DNA from: Andrena cerasifolii
Taxonomy: Eukaryota; Arthropoda; Insecta; Hymenoptera; Andrenidae
Assembly (NCBI RefSeq): GCF_050908995.1
Contig: NC_135121.1
Span: 18,352,001-18,416,000, forward strand
Length of the DNA stretch: 64,000 bases
Reading direction: 5' to 3'
Shown: piece by piece, positions 1-12,300 of the stretch
Layout: every line of letters starts with the position of its first letter
Numbering within the stretch: the stretch's first letter is position 1
Position numbers and translations under genes: made by a program
Notes under the pieces: generated by a model
The model's database searches: none
Told to the model about the DNA's origin: nothing
Seen by the model: only the letters and a program-made list of their open reading frames with translations

Positions 1-2839
1 GGAACGACTGTCATTCTTGGTGATTAGCTTGTAAACTTATAAAGAATATTCATCTCATCTTCATTAAATTTGCCGATATACATATACTATTTGCCGCAGT
101 ACAAAATTCAGTACTCGATTTTGTCTCTAGATTTTCTCACCCCTGAAAACTCAAATAATGTTCCTTTAAATCACTTTCAAAACCCCCTTGAAAAAGTGTC
201 ATTATAAATATAATCAGTAACCGACTTTCAACAAAAAGCCAAACGGGCTATTCAGTAAAAACACAACACACGTTTTTATCGCAAGAAAAGGGAGAGTTCG
301 CCTGGTGCTCCCCTTTTATCTACGAAACAGGCATTGCTCTAAAAGGAACGCCGCGATATAGAAGCTGTGGCACAGAGGGACTTCTAGACCGCGTCGTTGT
401 TCGATTCGCGTTTGAACGGAAACGGACGGCGACGGATGGTTCGTTTTCGATTAAAAGCTCTGGAGCTGTGAATGCCCGTATCCGAAATCAATAATTAATT
501 TCGCCCGGCTCGCCGAGGGGGTTGGAGGGCGGGGGGCAGGGGAAAGCGAGCCTGTGGCGGAAATGGTTGGGCACCGCTCTCGGTTACTGCGATGTTCCGA
601 TAAAACGTCCCTTTTTATCCCGTTCTCTCAGCTGCCAGATTATTGGATATTATTCCATTTCAAGCGTTCAATCCCGCTACGATTCGCTCGCTCGGATTCC
701 CACGGGGGATGCTCTGCCGTCCACTGATTGTTCAAACCACTTATACGCGCCTCTGTGTGTACATACATTTAAACTCGATCTAAACTGTATCGCAGCTAAC
801 GTGCATTTTCCTTCTCTTCTTGACAAAACGCTCGAAATGTCGATTCTGTCAACCCTTGTAAGGATGAATGATAAATAGGGAGCATGGATTGCCATGGTTA
901 AAGTTCTCTGTGAGTCATGAATGTTTCCCTTTTCGAAACACAGTGAAGAGGCCTATATAGTAGCTTGAAACTTCAGAATTCTGTGAAGCTTTTTTAAGGG
1001 AAGGTAAATTGTACAGTAACATTCGATATTTCTATCCAGAACCGCACCAGTTCTTCAAGGAAGGGGTCTAAGAACCACTATGTAGGAAATGACATATGAT
1101 CGTAGGATGTAATGATCCATGTATTACCAATTAATAAACGTGACACGTACGCTGCGTTTTCTTAAGCATGGAAGTTACGTATAGAGGCGATATTATCCAT
1201 GGAATGAGGTGATGTAATGTGAGAGTCTAGAACGGGGCACCTGGTAATAGTAAACGCTGCGGGAATAGCTCAACAGACTATCAGGATTAAAGGGTAAGGG
1301 GAAAAACAGGGAATGTCACAAAACAGCTTATTTCTTATTTTGTTCCAGTGCACAGTGAACATTTCCTGCTTTTAATCAGCACCTATAGCAACTACATAAC
1401 GTTATCTCTCGGGGGTATTGGAACTTTATAACTCTTTGTGATTCGACAGTTCTGTAGTCCCAGTTGCCACAGACCAAAATATGCTATAAATCACAAAATC
1501 ACGAAAAATGGAGATTCCTCGTTTTTTCCCTTCAAATATGGAATGCTCCGTACATGATTAGAGAACAGAAGCTGATCCATATATTATTTACGGAACGCGG
1601 TGTCGCAATAGAGTGGATGAAGGGGGCTCGCGGAAAAGGTCTACGTCCAACAATCCGCGGAGGAAGCCTCGATGGCGATACGGGTTCAAGGAGGAGCTGG
1701 TCTAAGGGAAATGGTGTAGGAGGAGAGCGAGGAGGACTCTGTAATTAACTGCGACGAGAGAGCGTCGGGATAGTCCCGTTTGAGTCCCTGAGAATCCCCC
1801 GGGACCTGACCCGTCTCGTATCAGACGCCAAACACTCACTCCCACACCGTCGAGTCTCGGTGGCGTCGGCCAACCTCGAAGCCGCCACGTTCAAGTTTCG
1901 CTACGATAATTGCCTTCGCTTCACAGTCGCGCCCCGACACCCGCAGCATTGGATAAAAGGCTCCTCCCCCGTTCCGAGGGAGCCTGCGAACGGGGATGAA
2001 GAGGGACGGATGGGTGGGTGGCGGATAGATGGATGCCGCGGGGGAAACTCGATAATGGGTTCGCAGCCTCTGAATTTACGCGATTCAGATCTCCCCGTCA
2101 CGGAAACTCCTGGATACTCCTTTCATCGCCATCGCCGCGATTTCGGGCAACACTGTGCTGTTTCAATTTGAAGGATAATAATGACGGAAACGTATCGCAC
2201 GCTCGCTAGGGAGAGGTGGTAGGGTAAATGCACCAATAAATGAACACTTAAGGCTAATGAACGAACAGTTTTATAAAATTACTAGCTTTACTACTCGGCT
2301 TCGCCCGAAATTTAGATTCTGATTTCAGAAGAAAAAAATATTTTTTTAGGTTTTTTATTTTTTTTTTTAAATAGTCACATTTATCTGGATTAGTCAGCCC
2401 TGATGAGGTGAGGCACATTTCATGATCCCAGAGTTTATCGTTCAAAAGTTTTAGGCGACAGACAAACACGCAAACATACAGAAGCTTTCTGCTTTATATA
2501 TTAAGATGTTTGCAGCGCGATTGATTCCACGTGCTGCAAAAATTGTTTGGATATGAAGCAAGAAATTAATAGAAGTTTCTAATTAATTAGTTGCTTATTT
2601 TAATAACTTATTTTACTCATTTCAATATAAATTGTCCATTCACTGGTACGGGTTCATTTACTGGTACATCCACCCTATTTCATTGGGGAGTTTTTTGCTG
2701 CGTCGTTTAATCGTATTTTGGGTAATATTATTTTGCTGTGCGATATTGGTCACCAAGATGAAATTTATCGATTTGTGACTGTTTTTTGTCCTTTCATTTA
2801 TGTCGTTTTTAATTATCTGTGTCGTACAAAACGTATATC
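1..2839. other. Intergenic; no gene seen
   Basis: Mixed-composition DNA with a GC-richer patch at about 1620-2210 and a poly-T tract near 2341-2372. Open frames here (for example 1860-2171) overlap on both strands and look random. A direct repeat TTCA(C/T)TTACTGGTAC-like pair lies at about 2638-2667. Confidence 0.5.
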
Positions 2840-3427
2840 TACAGAGGGTAGCCAAATTATTATACTCAAAACAGTTTCGTCAATGTTTAGGATCGTTTTA
2901 AAATGGATTTAATACGATTTAAAAAAATCTTAAATTGGCAACTGAAGGTTCTGAAAGGAAACTTTCTTAGCTTTCCAAAACACTCACGAAAATTTATCTA
3001 CGATCATGAGTTCGTAAGTTATCGGTGTTCAAAGTGAAAAGTACCTTTTTTCTTTGATCGCGAATAACTCGGTCACTAAAAATCATACGAAAAAACCAAA
3101 GCAACGAAATTAAACAGAAATGTTTGCTCTATAAGAGCTCTTCGTTGGATTTACCGGAAAAAATTTGTTTGGTCCGTGCATACGTTCCAACTAGGTAAAA
3201 ATCTCTGAAACTTCGTTTCCTGCGCTTCATCTTGAGAAAACAGTATCATAATGGATGAAAAAAAATTGGGTCCTTGATTCAAAAACTAGAAACTTCAAGT
3301 GTTAAAATAAGGTTCTTAAATATTTTCTGCGAACATTTTTCGCAGAGACACAGCCTAATTCCATTGCCTAAACTTATAAAATCTCAACCCTTTTTGTTTG
3401 AGTATAATAATTTGGCCACCCTCTGTA
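2840..3427. mobile_element. TA-bounded MITE with about 31-bp inverted ends
   Basis: The left end CAGAGGGTAGCCAAATTATT and the right end (reverse complement CAGAGGGTGGCCAAATTATT) match for about 30 of 31 bases including the flanking TA. The element is 588 bp. TA at both ends suggests a Tc1/mariner-type transposase. The interior is AT-rich and has no transposase frame. Confidence 0.65.
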
Positions 3428-5429
3428 TACTTAAGTGTGGATGCATTGAAACAGTGAATCAGTGAAATGAAGTAATCGAAGAAACAGATGGGGAGGTTCG
3501 GGTTGGAAACGAGAGTAACTATGAACTGACATTAGAAGCTAAGAGAGCACAGTCGCGGGTTTTAAGAAGAAATCGTATAATTCACTTAATATAATTAATT
3601 TCTTGACTTATTATTATCATATCATTTCTGCCTTGTTATTTCTACTATTTTTCAATTCTACACCAATACCTGTGTTCGGTAGGAATCGATTAATCCACAA
3701 AGACTACCACGAATTTCCATTTTAATTTCCATCATTTTTCAAATCATTTTTCTCCCCAATCCTGTAGTGTTCGCAAATTCTTCTAAAATTCTTATGTTCC
3801 ACAGTACGGAGAAGCAATCATCGTGCAACTTTTATTATTTACGTGGCGCAATATATTTCGTGGTGATTTCGTCAAACCTTCCCTCGAGCTCTGTCAACCG
3901 TTTAAAAACTTCGTAATTCACGTCACGAATACGCAAACGTCCCACGAAAATTTCATTAATCGCATTTAACCGTAGCCATAAAGTCCTAAAAAAGAAAAAG
4001 AAGCACACTTTGCTCGCGCACCTTTCCAGGAACTAATTGTAATATATTAATCTTGCCAAAGTGAGAGCGAATTTCCAAATCCTTCCGGTACAAAAGAGCC
4101 GTAACATTGAGTTATATTCTTCCGGTAGACAGAAAACGTACGGCCGAGTTTACTGGCGTTTAAGAGCCGGAACGAAATTCTTCGTGGCAAATGTCGGCGG
4201 ATAATTGCGAATGGGTGGACATATCTTATTTGTTCTGAGCAAGCCACGTCCAATAAATCTTTACGATGTAAAGTGCAGGCCCGACGATCGTTCTCCTGAA
4301 AGCAACATCGTTCATAACGTGCTTGCTTTCACTGCAGTTCCGTCGAGAAACTATGGTATTCTCTTCTACTGAAATGAATATCGAATCGCAAATAGCTGTC
4401 GCTAGGTATGTACGGACTAACAGTGAGGTACGCTTTCCTCCAATGAATTTAGAGTAATGGATCCGCTTGAAAGCAGTGGATAAATAGAATAGAAGTCTCG
4501 CGGTTATATTTGAAACAGAATAAAATAAGATTGAACGTAGTAAATTACATCGAGCACTACTTTGGGTATTACCCAGTCAATCTCAACTCTCTATAGTCAC
4601 ACTAACCGTGATGTAACTTCGGTTGCAGCAAGATATTAAAGATTGAGTAATTAGGTTCTTTAAGTTTACCTTACCGCTTACAATATGTATCATAATACTT
4701 AAGCGCATCGCGTAGACCGTCGCTTTTTAAATTACCCCTATTATTGGCCTTAATGAATGTGCTTCGAAGGTTCATCAACGTGTGCTGCTTACGTGCTGAT
4801 ATAAGTATAGAATTAATCGAGTGCGAATACACAGGCAGTGGAAAAGAAAGCAAAGCACGAGGGGAAGAAAGTGAGCACGCTGTTTATCATAGAAATACAA
4901 AGTTCAGGCGATAGTCAATGAAAGAAAAGGACGAAGGAACTTTCCTCTTATTACCGAAGCGCCAATAGAAAACCGGAAGAAGACGGGATCCCGATGCAGG
5001 AAGGAGTCGATACCCACTACGTGCATAGCTATAATTCACGCATGGCAGAATCGTCGCGATTTTTTTCACTTTCACAAAAGCCGCCGCTCGTTCATCGTCT
5101 AGATAGTAAGACGAGCCGCGCGCAAACACTTTCGTATTTCGCCGCGGTTATGTATCCGTTGTACAATCATTTCTAGTTCCCGAATCGCATAACTTTTTAC
5201 ATAACCGAAAAAAAAAGTACAATGATCGACGTCGCCGTCAGTAATATCGCAGACACGATGAAGATCGATGTGAAGATCAAAATGATGAAGATATATCTTC
5301 GCTATATCGTAGGTCGGTGATCTACAAATAAAATAAAAAATCTTGGATTAAACGAAGTCACGTGGAATAGGAAGATTGAGATTTTAAGCGGAGGACGAAG
5401 CCTTCGTCGATTGTTTCTCGATATACCTA
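3428..5429. other. Intergenic; nothing recognised
   Basis: No supported gene, RNA or element. Confidence 0.5.
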
Positions 5430-5821
5430 TACCGTCAAGGACCCAGTTTCTGATCAGAACCCAATTCCTGATCAGTTTAGGAAAACGAACCAAATAATAA
5501 GCTTATTATGATACAAATTTATTCTAACAAATTGCTAAATAATTATGAAGTATTTTGATATTTATATGCAAAATTTGATAGCTCATAGTAAAACGTGTGA
5601 AGGTGATCAGAAACTGCTCCCTTTGCATTTTTCACTTTCAAAGTTAAATTATAAAATAATTATTATTGTGTGCGCACTTTTTTAAATACCAAATTAAAGA
5701 TAAAACACAGATTTACTAAAATAACAAAAAATCGTTTAAACTTGGTTAAGTTTTCCCTTTACACGTTTAAAAACCCGCGGTAGTTACTCTTAAGTGATCA
5801 GGAACTGGGTCCTTGACGGTA
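5430..5821. mobile_element. Short MITE with 27-bp inverted ends, TA-flanked
   Basis: TACCGTCAAGGACCCAGTT at 5430 recurs inverted at the right end (5795-5821), with one mismatch over 27 bp. TA dinucleotides sit at both outer edges. The 392-bp element is AT-rich and non-coding and contains an extra internal copy of TGATCAGAAACTG near 5604. Confidence 0.65.
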
Positions 5822-7663
5822 TTTGCACTTTATTAGCAATGAGAAAACATCTGCAATAATTTACCAATTTTCACTGTTACAAACTTAGAAACTGCAAATA
5901 GGATGGGATCAAACGAACATCTAATCCAGATTCTATATTTCTACTCGAGCCGTTTCCGAAATATTCTAGAAACTCGAAAACGAATCTGCTTGCTCTGCGA
6001 AAACGGATGCTATTAGATTCGAAGGAGATCCCGCGGCGTTCCTAGACACGCGTGTCGAGTTCACGTGCGCGAGTAGAAGCCCCGGAGAAAGTAATGCTTT
6101 CTTGAGCTCGTATAGGAGATTCTTAATTGCGACCGCGTAACGATTAAGATTCGCCTGTGTTCGAAAGTACGCCCGGAAGCACCCAGGCACATCTGGGATA
6201 TTCATCTTCTATTTTTCTTCGTCCTCTCCTGCGGCAGTTCCGTTTCCTGAGTCCTCGCGGCTCGATTTCTCGAGACGCGCTCGATACTGCTTCTCCAGGC
6301 TCGATCCAAGTCCTTGGACCGTGACGCGAATGCGGAAACAGACCCTGGCGCGAGTAAACGCTGGCGAATCCTCCTTAATGCGCGCGATGCTTAGATGCAT
6401 TCTCGATCTCCTTCGACACAAGTGAAAGAAGCGCGATGCTCACGTAACGCCTCCCATTTCATTCCCTCTTCTCCTTTTTCCCCCGATTCGCTCGGGTTCG
6501 GTCGGCGGTGTTGATCGGTGGCGCGAAAAGCGAGAGTAATTTTGCAAAAGTGAAACTCGCGCGTGTATGAGATTTCCGGCAGGCCCGACACGGCTCCGAG
6601 AAAGCGCTGGCTCGTTAACACCTTCGCGCGCAATTTTAAGTGAAAATGTTACGTGTCGCGGAAAACTAGCGGAGTTCGTGGAAAGGACGAGTCGCTCGGA
6701 CGTTGTTAATTGCGAGCGAGGTGCTAGGAAATGTTGCGGGGCTTTTTATTAGAACGTAGATCGTTTATAATCCCTTCCTGTTCCCCTTCCCTAGATTTTT
6801 GATTATTTCTAACGAAGTTCACCTGCAGTTAGTAGGAATTCTTCGTGGTTACCTGGAAAGTCGATTTTTGTTACATTCGAAGTTTATGATTGTAATTCAA
6901 TTGGTCGAGAAAGCAATTGAAAAAGGGCCATGTCCATGATAGATGAATATTTATTAAAAATCTTTGATACAAAAGGAGATATCTTAACTTAAATTAGGTA
7001 CAAGTGTTTGTTGCTGCGGCAAGATAGTAATTTTGCCAGCAACGATTATTTAACATCGGCTAGCGCGCGTAAAGCTCGCTTAAGCGCCGGTATTAGTGTT
7101 TCTTTGGAACAGCAAGATAGACACAACGCGTAGAATTGCGCGGCAAAACGCGACTATTGCATAGAAGCATGTTTAGACGAGTGTTTTCATGTTTCGCGAT
7201 TTTTACAAACTTTCCTTATCCAGTGGAACGAAATTGTGCTATCTTTAGACGTTAGAACTTAACAGCAGAACGGAATTCAAGATATAGGTTTCTTCAAGCT
7301 TGCCAGATGGACTTGGAAGAGATTTAAAAAAATCGAGTGGAATCAAAGAAGATAAAGTGTTCCACCTTCCACTCTGTTTTTCTTTTAACTTTAAACCCAA
7401 CTGTGTATCGAGACTGCCGCGATCGGCCTCTTTAAACCAAAACGGTGCATCGAAAAGCATATTGTACCGACTTTGTGCAGTGTTTATACAGCGCTGTCAC
7501 CAAGAACTCGAGCAATCTTAAGTTACGCAAATTGAAAGACACGTTACGCTCGTCGAGAAAGCATTACTTATCACGCCCACGCGATCCGAGATGATCGCGC
7601 GCGACTAGTGCCACCCGAAATCCCGAGTGTTTACTCAATATCTTGATTCGAAAGAAGAATGCT
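5822..7663. other. Intergenic, downstream of the Vajk-like gene
   Basis: GC-rich patch at about 5990-6750 with overlapping short open frames on both strands. The nearest canonical AATAAA for the minus-strand gene is at 6950-6955, which would give a long 3' UTR. Confidence 0.4.
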
Positions 7664-7810
7664 TGTATTCTCGACGATTACTTTGATCGACGGTACATCC
7701 TCATATTACGTTCCCCGTGGAGAGAGACAATCGCCAGAGTATCCAGCAAGCGCGCGTACGAAACAATTAACAACGAAGAGACCGTCCGATCACCTTTCAC
7801 CAGATCGAGA

Positions 7811-10078
7811 TCAACGGTGATGCGAGTATCCACCGTATCCACCGCCACCGAATCCACCGCTACCGTATCCTCCGCCACCGTATCCGCCGCCACCGGAAAT
7901 CGACTCGTAGCCACCGCCACCGCCGCCTCCGCCTCCGTGCTCCTCGTGCACCACGACAGGCACGGGTACTTTGACTGGAACTGGCACCTCTTTCTCCACG
8001 GGGTACGGTACTTCTTTCTCGACGATGTAAGGCTTGTCGACGGGTACCTTGACGGGGTAAGGCACAGGCTTCGGGACGGCTACGGGCACAGGCTTGTGGA
8101 CGGGGTACGGCTGAGGTATTGGAACCTTGACGGGCACTGGGTACGGTTTGGCGATGGGCACCGGGTACGGTTTGTCGACTGGTATCTTGACCTCGTAGGG
8201 CACCGGCTTCTCGACGGGTACTGGGTACGGCTTCTCGACGGTAACGGGGTACGGCTTGGGCACGGTTACCGGGTACGGCTTGTCCACCGGTACCTTGACT
8301 TCGTACGGGACTGGCTTCTCCACGGGATAGGGCTGCGGCACCGGGATTTTCACCTTCACTGGGAACGGCACGTGCTTCTCGACGGTGTACGGCTGAGGTA
8401 CCGATACCTTCACTGGCACCGGTACGTGCTTCTCGACGGTGTACGGTTGCGGTACCAGTACCTTCACCTCGTAGGGCTTGTCCACCGGTACCTTGACTTC
8501 GTACGGCACCTTCCTCTCCACGGTGTACGGCTGGGGCACGTGCACCGGCACCTTCACGAACACCTTCACCGGGTACGGTACGTGCTTCTCGACCGTGTAC
8601 GGCTGCGGCACGCCGACCTTCACCTCGTACGGTACGTGCTTTTCAACCAGGTAGGGAACGTGCTTCGTCACCTCGTACGGCACGGGCACCTTCTTCACCA
8701 CCGTCACCGTCTTCACGTGCTCCTGATGGTCGTACGTCGCGCCGCTGCCACCACCCCCGAGGTCGCCACCACCACCTCCGTAGTCACCGCCACCACCTCC
8801 ACCGCCCAAGTCGCCGTAGCTACCGTGAAGACCACGTTTCTCCGTCTTCCTCTCCGTCGACTCTGCTAATGAGTCCGTCGCTGGTGACGCGCTCTTCTCC
8901 TCCGCCGATTTCGTCGACTTCTTCGCGCAGCTCCCCTGCGTGGCTAGTGCCACCAGGACGATGGCGATCTGCGGGAGAAAGTTCAAGTGAATTCCTTCGT
9001 GAAAGAAATGGTAAATCACGGTTTTGTCGTCCGCAGCTTCGGTTTCAGTTGGACCTTCGGTGCGTTTAAAGAGCGTAGGAGGAATTCAGGTGTAGGTCAA
9101 GAGGTTGAGAAGTGTGGAGAGAGGTGAACACTCGAAAAAAAATTCTGCCCTTATTCCGTCAGAAATCCTGCAGGCAAGTACCGCGTAGCATTAAAAAATG
9201 ACGACAGTGATCCTTCTTTCCTATCGCTGACTGATTTCCCCGTCTGCCCTACCGTTTCTCTGTGTGAATTTCGAGGCAAACACTAACGTCTTTCCAAAGT
9301 TGAACGCGCTCGAGCAGTCAGTTTTATTTCGAACGCGGAAGCATGAAGTCCGTCTCCACGAATATTTATCGTGACTCGTGACAGCGATTAATATTTTTTG
9401 ATGCGTGAGTGGAGAGCGGGGAACCAGTAGACATCGCAAAATTTCGTCTACTATATTCGAGAATGCATAATAAATATATTTAGAGTCGCGAACGATAAAA
9501 GGAGATTATAATTCTGATATTGGAACACCATTAGTGTGCCTCGTGTGTGGCCTGTCGGTGGGACCCTTTTCATCTACGTCTTCATCTTCAAACGAACCCT
9601 CCAAAATGGTAAATCCCAGAATTCTGGGATACTTTACTTCATTAAACATCAATATTGCGAATTCCTCTTAAAACAGAATCTTTGAAACGGTATCCTGCTA
9701 GGGACAATTAATCTTCTCTTTTTGTGAAATGGAAATAGTCGATTAAAAAGAGCTTTCTTCCTTCGAAAATCTCCAAGGAAATGATAAGATTTCTTCGGTC
9801 CCAAGGTCGGATAAATTCGTTCTTTCCTACACTGTACACAAAATCACTGAAGTATAGCATTGTGCAAACTAAAAGCTTGCAAGCTCTTAAACCCACGAAA
9901 GCGTATACTGCCTATCTGTCTGACCAAACAGCTTCAATTTCGTCCACACGAATCGTGCCTTCCACTATTAACAGTTAGTCAATTCGCAAGACGTCGATCG
10001 CGACTGTCCAACCGATCCGAAACCCGTACGAATCCTCTATGCCCGCGGAAAATAGGAATCGCTTACCTTAATATTCAT
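7811..10078 (-). CDS. Vajk-like secreted cuticular protein, 389 aa, two exons (exon 1 10067-10078, exon 2 7811-8968)
   Basis: Predicted extracellular structural protein of the cuticle. Exon 1 encodes only MNIK, followed by donor GTAAGC at 10061-10066. Exon 2 begins at 8968 after acceptor TTTCTCCCGCAG. The intron is 1,098 bp, phase 0. The join creates a signal peptide (residues 1-19, hydrophobic IAIVLVALA, likely cleavage after GSCA). Next come a charged Lys/Ser/Glu segment (20-49) ending in dibasic KR, a Gly-rich stretch (50-80), and VKTVTVVKK leading into a long valine/proline domain (about 89-345) with 22 PYxV units such as PYPV, PYTV and PYEV. Residues 349-389 form a Gly/Tyr tail ending SHHR. 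There are no cysteines after the signal peptide and no chitin-binding R&R motif. The layout matches insect Vajk-type cuticular proteins (family knowledge); the exact orthologue is not assigned. The open frame also runs upstream of exon 2 to 9019, but that start lacks a signal peptide and the region is intron. No AATAAA lies within 800 nt downstream; a variant AATACA is at 7664-7669. Confidence 0.85.
8969..10066 (-). other. Intron of the Vajk-like gene
   Basis: Donor GTAAGC at the 10066 end and acceptor TTTCTCCCGCAG at the 8969 end. Frames inside do not look coding. Confidence 0.7.
9613..9630. repeat. Perfect 18-bp palindrome ATCCCAGAATTCTGGGAT
   Basis: Lies within the long intron of the Vajk-like gene. 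The TTCTGGGA half resembles dimeric transcription-factor sites (STAT-like TTC...GAA spacing is not matched). Function unknown. Confidence 0.6.
10067..10078 (-). CDS. First coding exon (four codons) of the Vajk-like gene
   Basis: ATG AAT ATT AAG followed directly by GTAAGC. A sits at position -3 relative to ATG. A tiny first coding exon that splits the signal peptide is common in insect cuticular protein genes. The splice joins in frame to IAIVLVALATQGSCA at 8968. No other ATG-plus-donor between 8970 and 10080 gave me an equally good signal peptide. Confidence 0.75.
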
Positions 10079-10118
10079 CGTTGAGTTCGCGTATGTTTTG
10101 AGGTGGCGTATAACCACT

Positions 10119-10158
10119 AACTGAACCGCTTCGTTTTCTAGACAGAGCCTTATATATA
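10119..10158 (-). promoter_or_regulatory. Core promoter of the Vajk-like gene: TATA box plus initiator
   Basis: On the minus strand TATATATAAGG occupies 10158-10148 and the arthropod initiator TCAGTT occupies 10124-10119. The initiator A at 10122 lies 32-36 nt downstream of the TATA box, depending on register, and 44 nt upstream of the ATG at 10078. TATA plus TCAGT is a typical arrangement for highly expressed, stage-specific insect cuticle genes. The transcription start is inferred. Confidence 0.65.
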
Positions 10159-10159
10159 C

Positions 10160-11519
10160 TCCCCGGCATAATGGCTCTGTACTTTCGCTGCACCTCATCG
10201 TACGTATTACACTTGTGCGTCTCGTTTTGCATTTGCAAAAACGTGCCCGCGCAAACGCCGGGATAACGTACGGGAAATTGTGCTCTCTGCCGCGTCGCTC
10301 AGCTAATCTACCACGTTCCATCGCTATCCGTAGAAATCGTTTTCATTAGATGCCTTTAAGATAAAGTGGGAGCCACTGACGATGCGCTTGCGTACGATAC
10401 TATATCACGATCGACGTCTCGGTGTTCGCAGAATTCGGGCTTTAAGCCATAGATGTCCGATCGAAGGAAACAGACCCCAAAATTGCAACTTTGTTTATCA
10501 GCGGTGAAGCGAATTGAACGAGAAAAATCAGACGAATTCAGAGCATGCTCGTTCCATATTATTTACACGGTAGGGTTCGCTTGAATTAGCACGTTGCTGT
10601 TAAGTTCTACGCGATTGGAAAATGGTAATTGCACTTTCTGAACAAGGTGAATCCAAGTTTCATCGTTCAATGCATTTTTTCCTGATGATAGATAGTAGCA
10701 GGCTTAAACAGACGTTAAGAAATTTAATTGTACGCTGGATAAATACTTTGTGGCCGATCTTTACGTTCAATCTACGTTAATTTCACTCTGGTTCGATATA
10801 AGTGGTAAATTAGATAGATAGAATAAATTTGTATAAACAGAGTGGCTGTGAAACGTAAAATTAGTAACTGTACATTTTTAATGGATTCTCGTAACTTCCA
10901 ATGAAATTCACGATACACATTAAGATTCAATAAATGATATTTGATGTTTACACTCCAGCGAACTTCCTAAGTGTAGTGAATATTGCGTTTCGTTTAATTA
11001 AGGAGGAGATCCTCAATTTCATTTACTCAAGTGTGGATTGCTTCAACTCGCGTTGGAGGAATTTCTAATTAAATTAAAACTAATTTCGTATCTGCCTTTA
11101 ATTTACAAAATGTGTATTTTATGTATTCCTTCCCCAGATATTAATTACGTTTCCCCGTTCTCTTAGCGCACATAAACGTACACAAACTTGTTGCGTTTTA
11201 CGACGATTATTAAGTCTGACCCATTTCTCCTCGGACTCCTTAAAAGCGCACGTACATCTAATGTGTTTTTGATTACGGTAACCAGCGCATCGTGAAGCGC
11301 AGTCTCCTTATTATATCGCGAACACGGGGCACTAAAAGTAAATTGACGGAAGTTGACGTTCACGCAACCATGATTCGCATACTTGCACGATGGCAGAACC
11401 ATGATTTCCTTCGCGCGTCTCCAGTCGTCGCGAGGATATGTAACGCGTGACGTTATCGCCTAAGAATTGCAATCATGTGGTTCTGTAGATCTGAATATAT
11501 TTAGACAAATGTATCTGGA
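10160..11519. other. Upstream region of the Vajk-like gene; no other gene seen
   Basis: Likely contains proximal regulatory DNA for the minus-strand gene. No specific sites can be assigned beyond the core promoter. Confidence 0.4.
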
Positions 11520-11589
11520 ATATTTAAATCAAAACTCATCACGTTTAGATGCTATCGGTATCTATCTCTACACACCTGCAATTGCATCG

Positions 11590-12250
11590 CGACAAAAAGT
11601 GACCCAAGAAATCGCCTCCTTTTGGTCCCACGATTTTTTAACTGAATTTTATGCCAAACGATACCTTATAATGAGACACCAATCACACGAAATTTTCAAG
11701 TTGCGGTGACAATTAAATTCTAAGATATGGGAGGTCAAAGAAGTGAAAATTCGTTAACACGTCAATCCATACGCTTCGATGTACCTACGGATTTTTATGT
11801 CAGCCTGATAATTTAAACAATTATTCGCAGAGGTTATGCTGCCTGCTAACAACAAATTTGATCTTAGATTTTCAAAATTCACAAAAAGAAAAATCAAAAT
11901 CAAGAAATATAAATGTCTATGTACCTAATGGGTGTTTTTTTATTAAATTGTCCACCATATTGAATCGGCCATTGTGAATTTTGAAAATCTAAGTTCAAAT
12001 TAGTAGCCGGCAAAACCCCTGGGAATAATTGTTTAAATTATCGGACTGACATAAAAGTCCGTACATCGAAGCGTATGGGCTGACGCGTTAACGAATTTTC
12101 ACTTTTTTGACCTCCCATATCTCAGAAACTAATTGTCACCTCAACTTGAAAATTTCGTGCGATTGATGTCTCATCATAAGATATCGTTTAACATAGAATT
12201 CAGTTAAAAAATCGTGTAAACAAAAAGAAGCGAAAAAAGGCCTCATTTGA
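11590..12250. mobile_element. Foldback element, arms about 275-300 bp, loop about 90 bp
   Basis: The left arm (about 11590-11884) and right arm (about 11975-12250) are imperfect reverse complements. Paired blocks include ACGATTTTTTAACTGAATT, GATATGGGAGGTCAAA and AAGCGTATGG. Weaker similarity continues outwards to about 11520 and 12300, so the true edges and any target duplication are uncertain. The arms have diverged, so it is an older insertion. A transcript would fold into a long hairpin. Confidence 0.65.
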
Positions 12251-12300
12251 ATTTGTGTCGAAAGATATTGGCCCCATTTCTAATGAAAATTACCTTCAAG

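Noticed and set aside
7643..8869. 408-codon plus-strand open frame
   Set aside because: Exact antisense of the Vajk-like repeat domain; His/Leu/Arg-rich text reflects the sense codons, and there is no independent promoter or splice evidence.
8969..9019. Upstream extension of the main Vajk-like frame to an ATG at 9019
   Set aside because: It runs through a good splice acceptor and gives a non-signal N-terminus; the four-codon exon at 10067-10078 fits much better.
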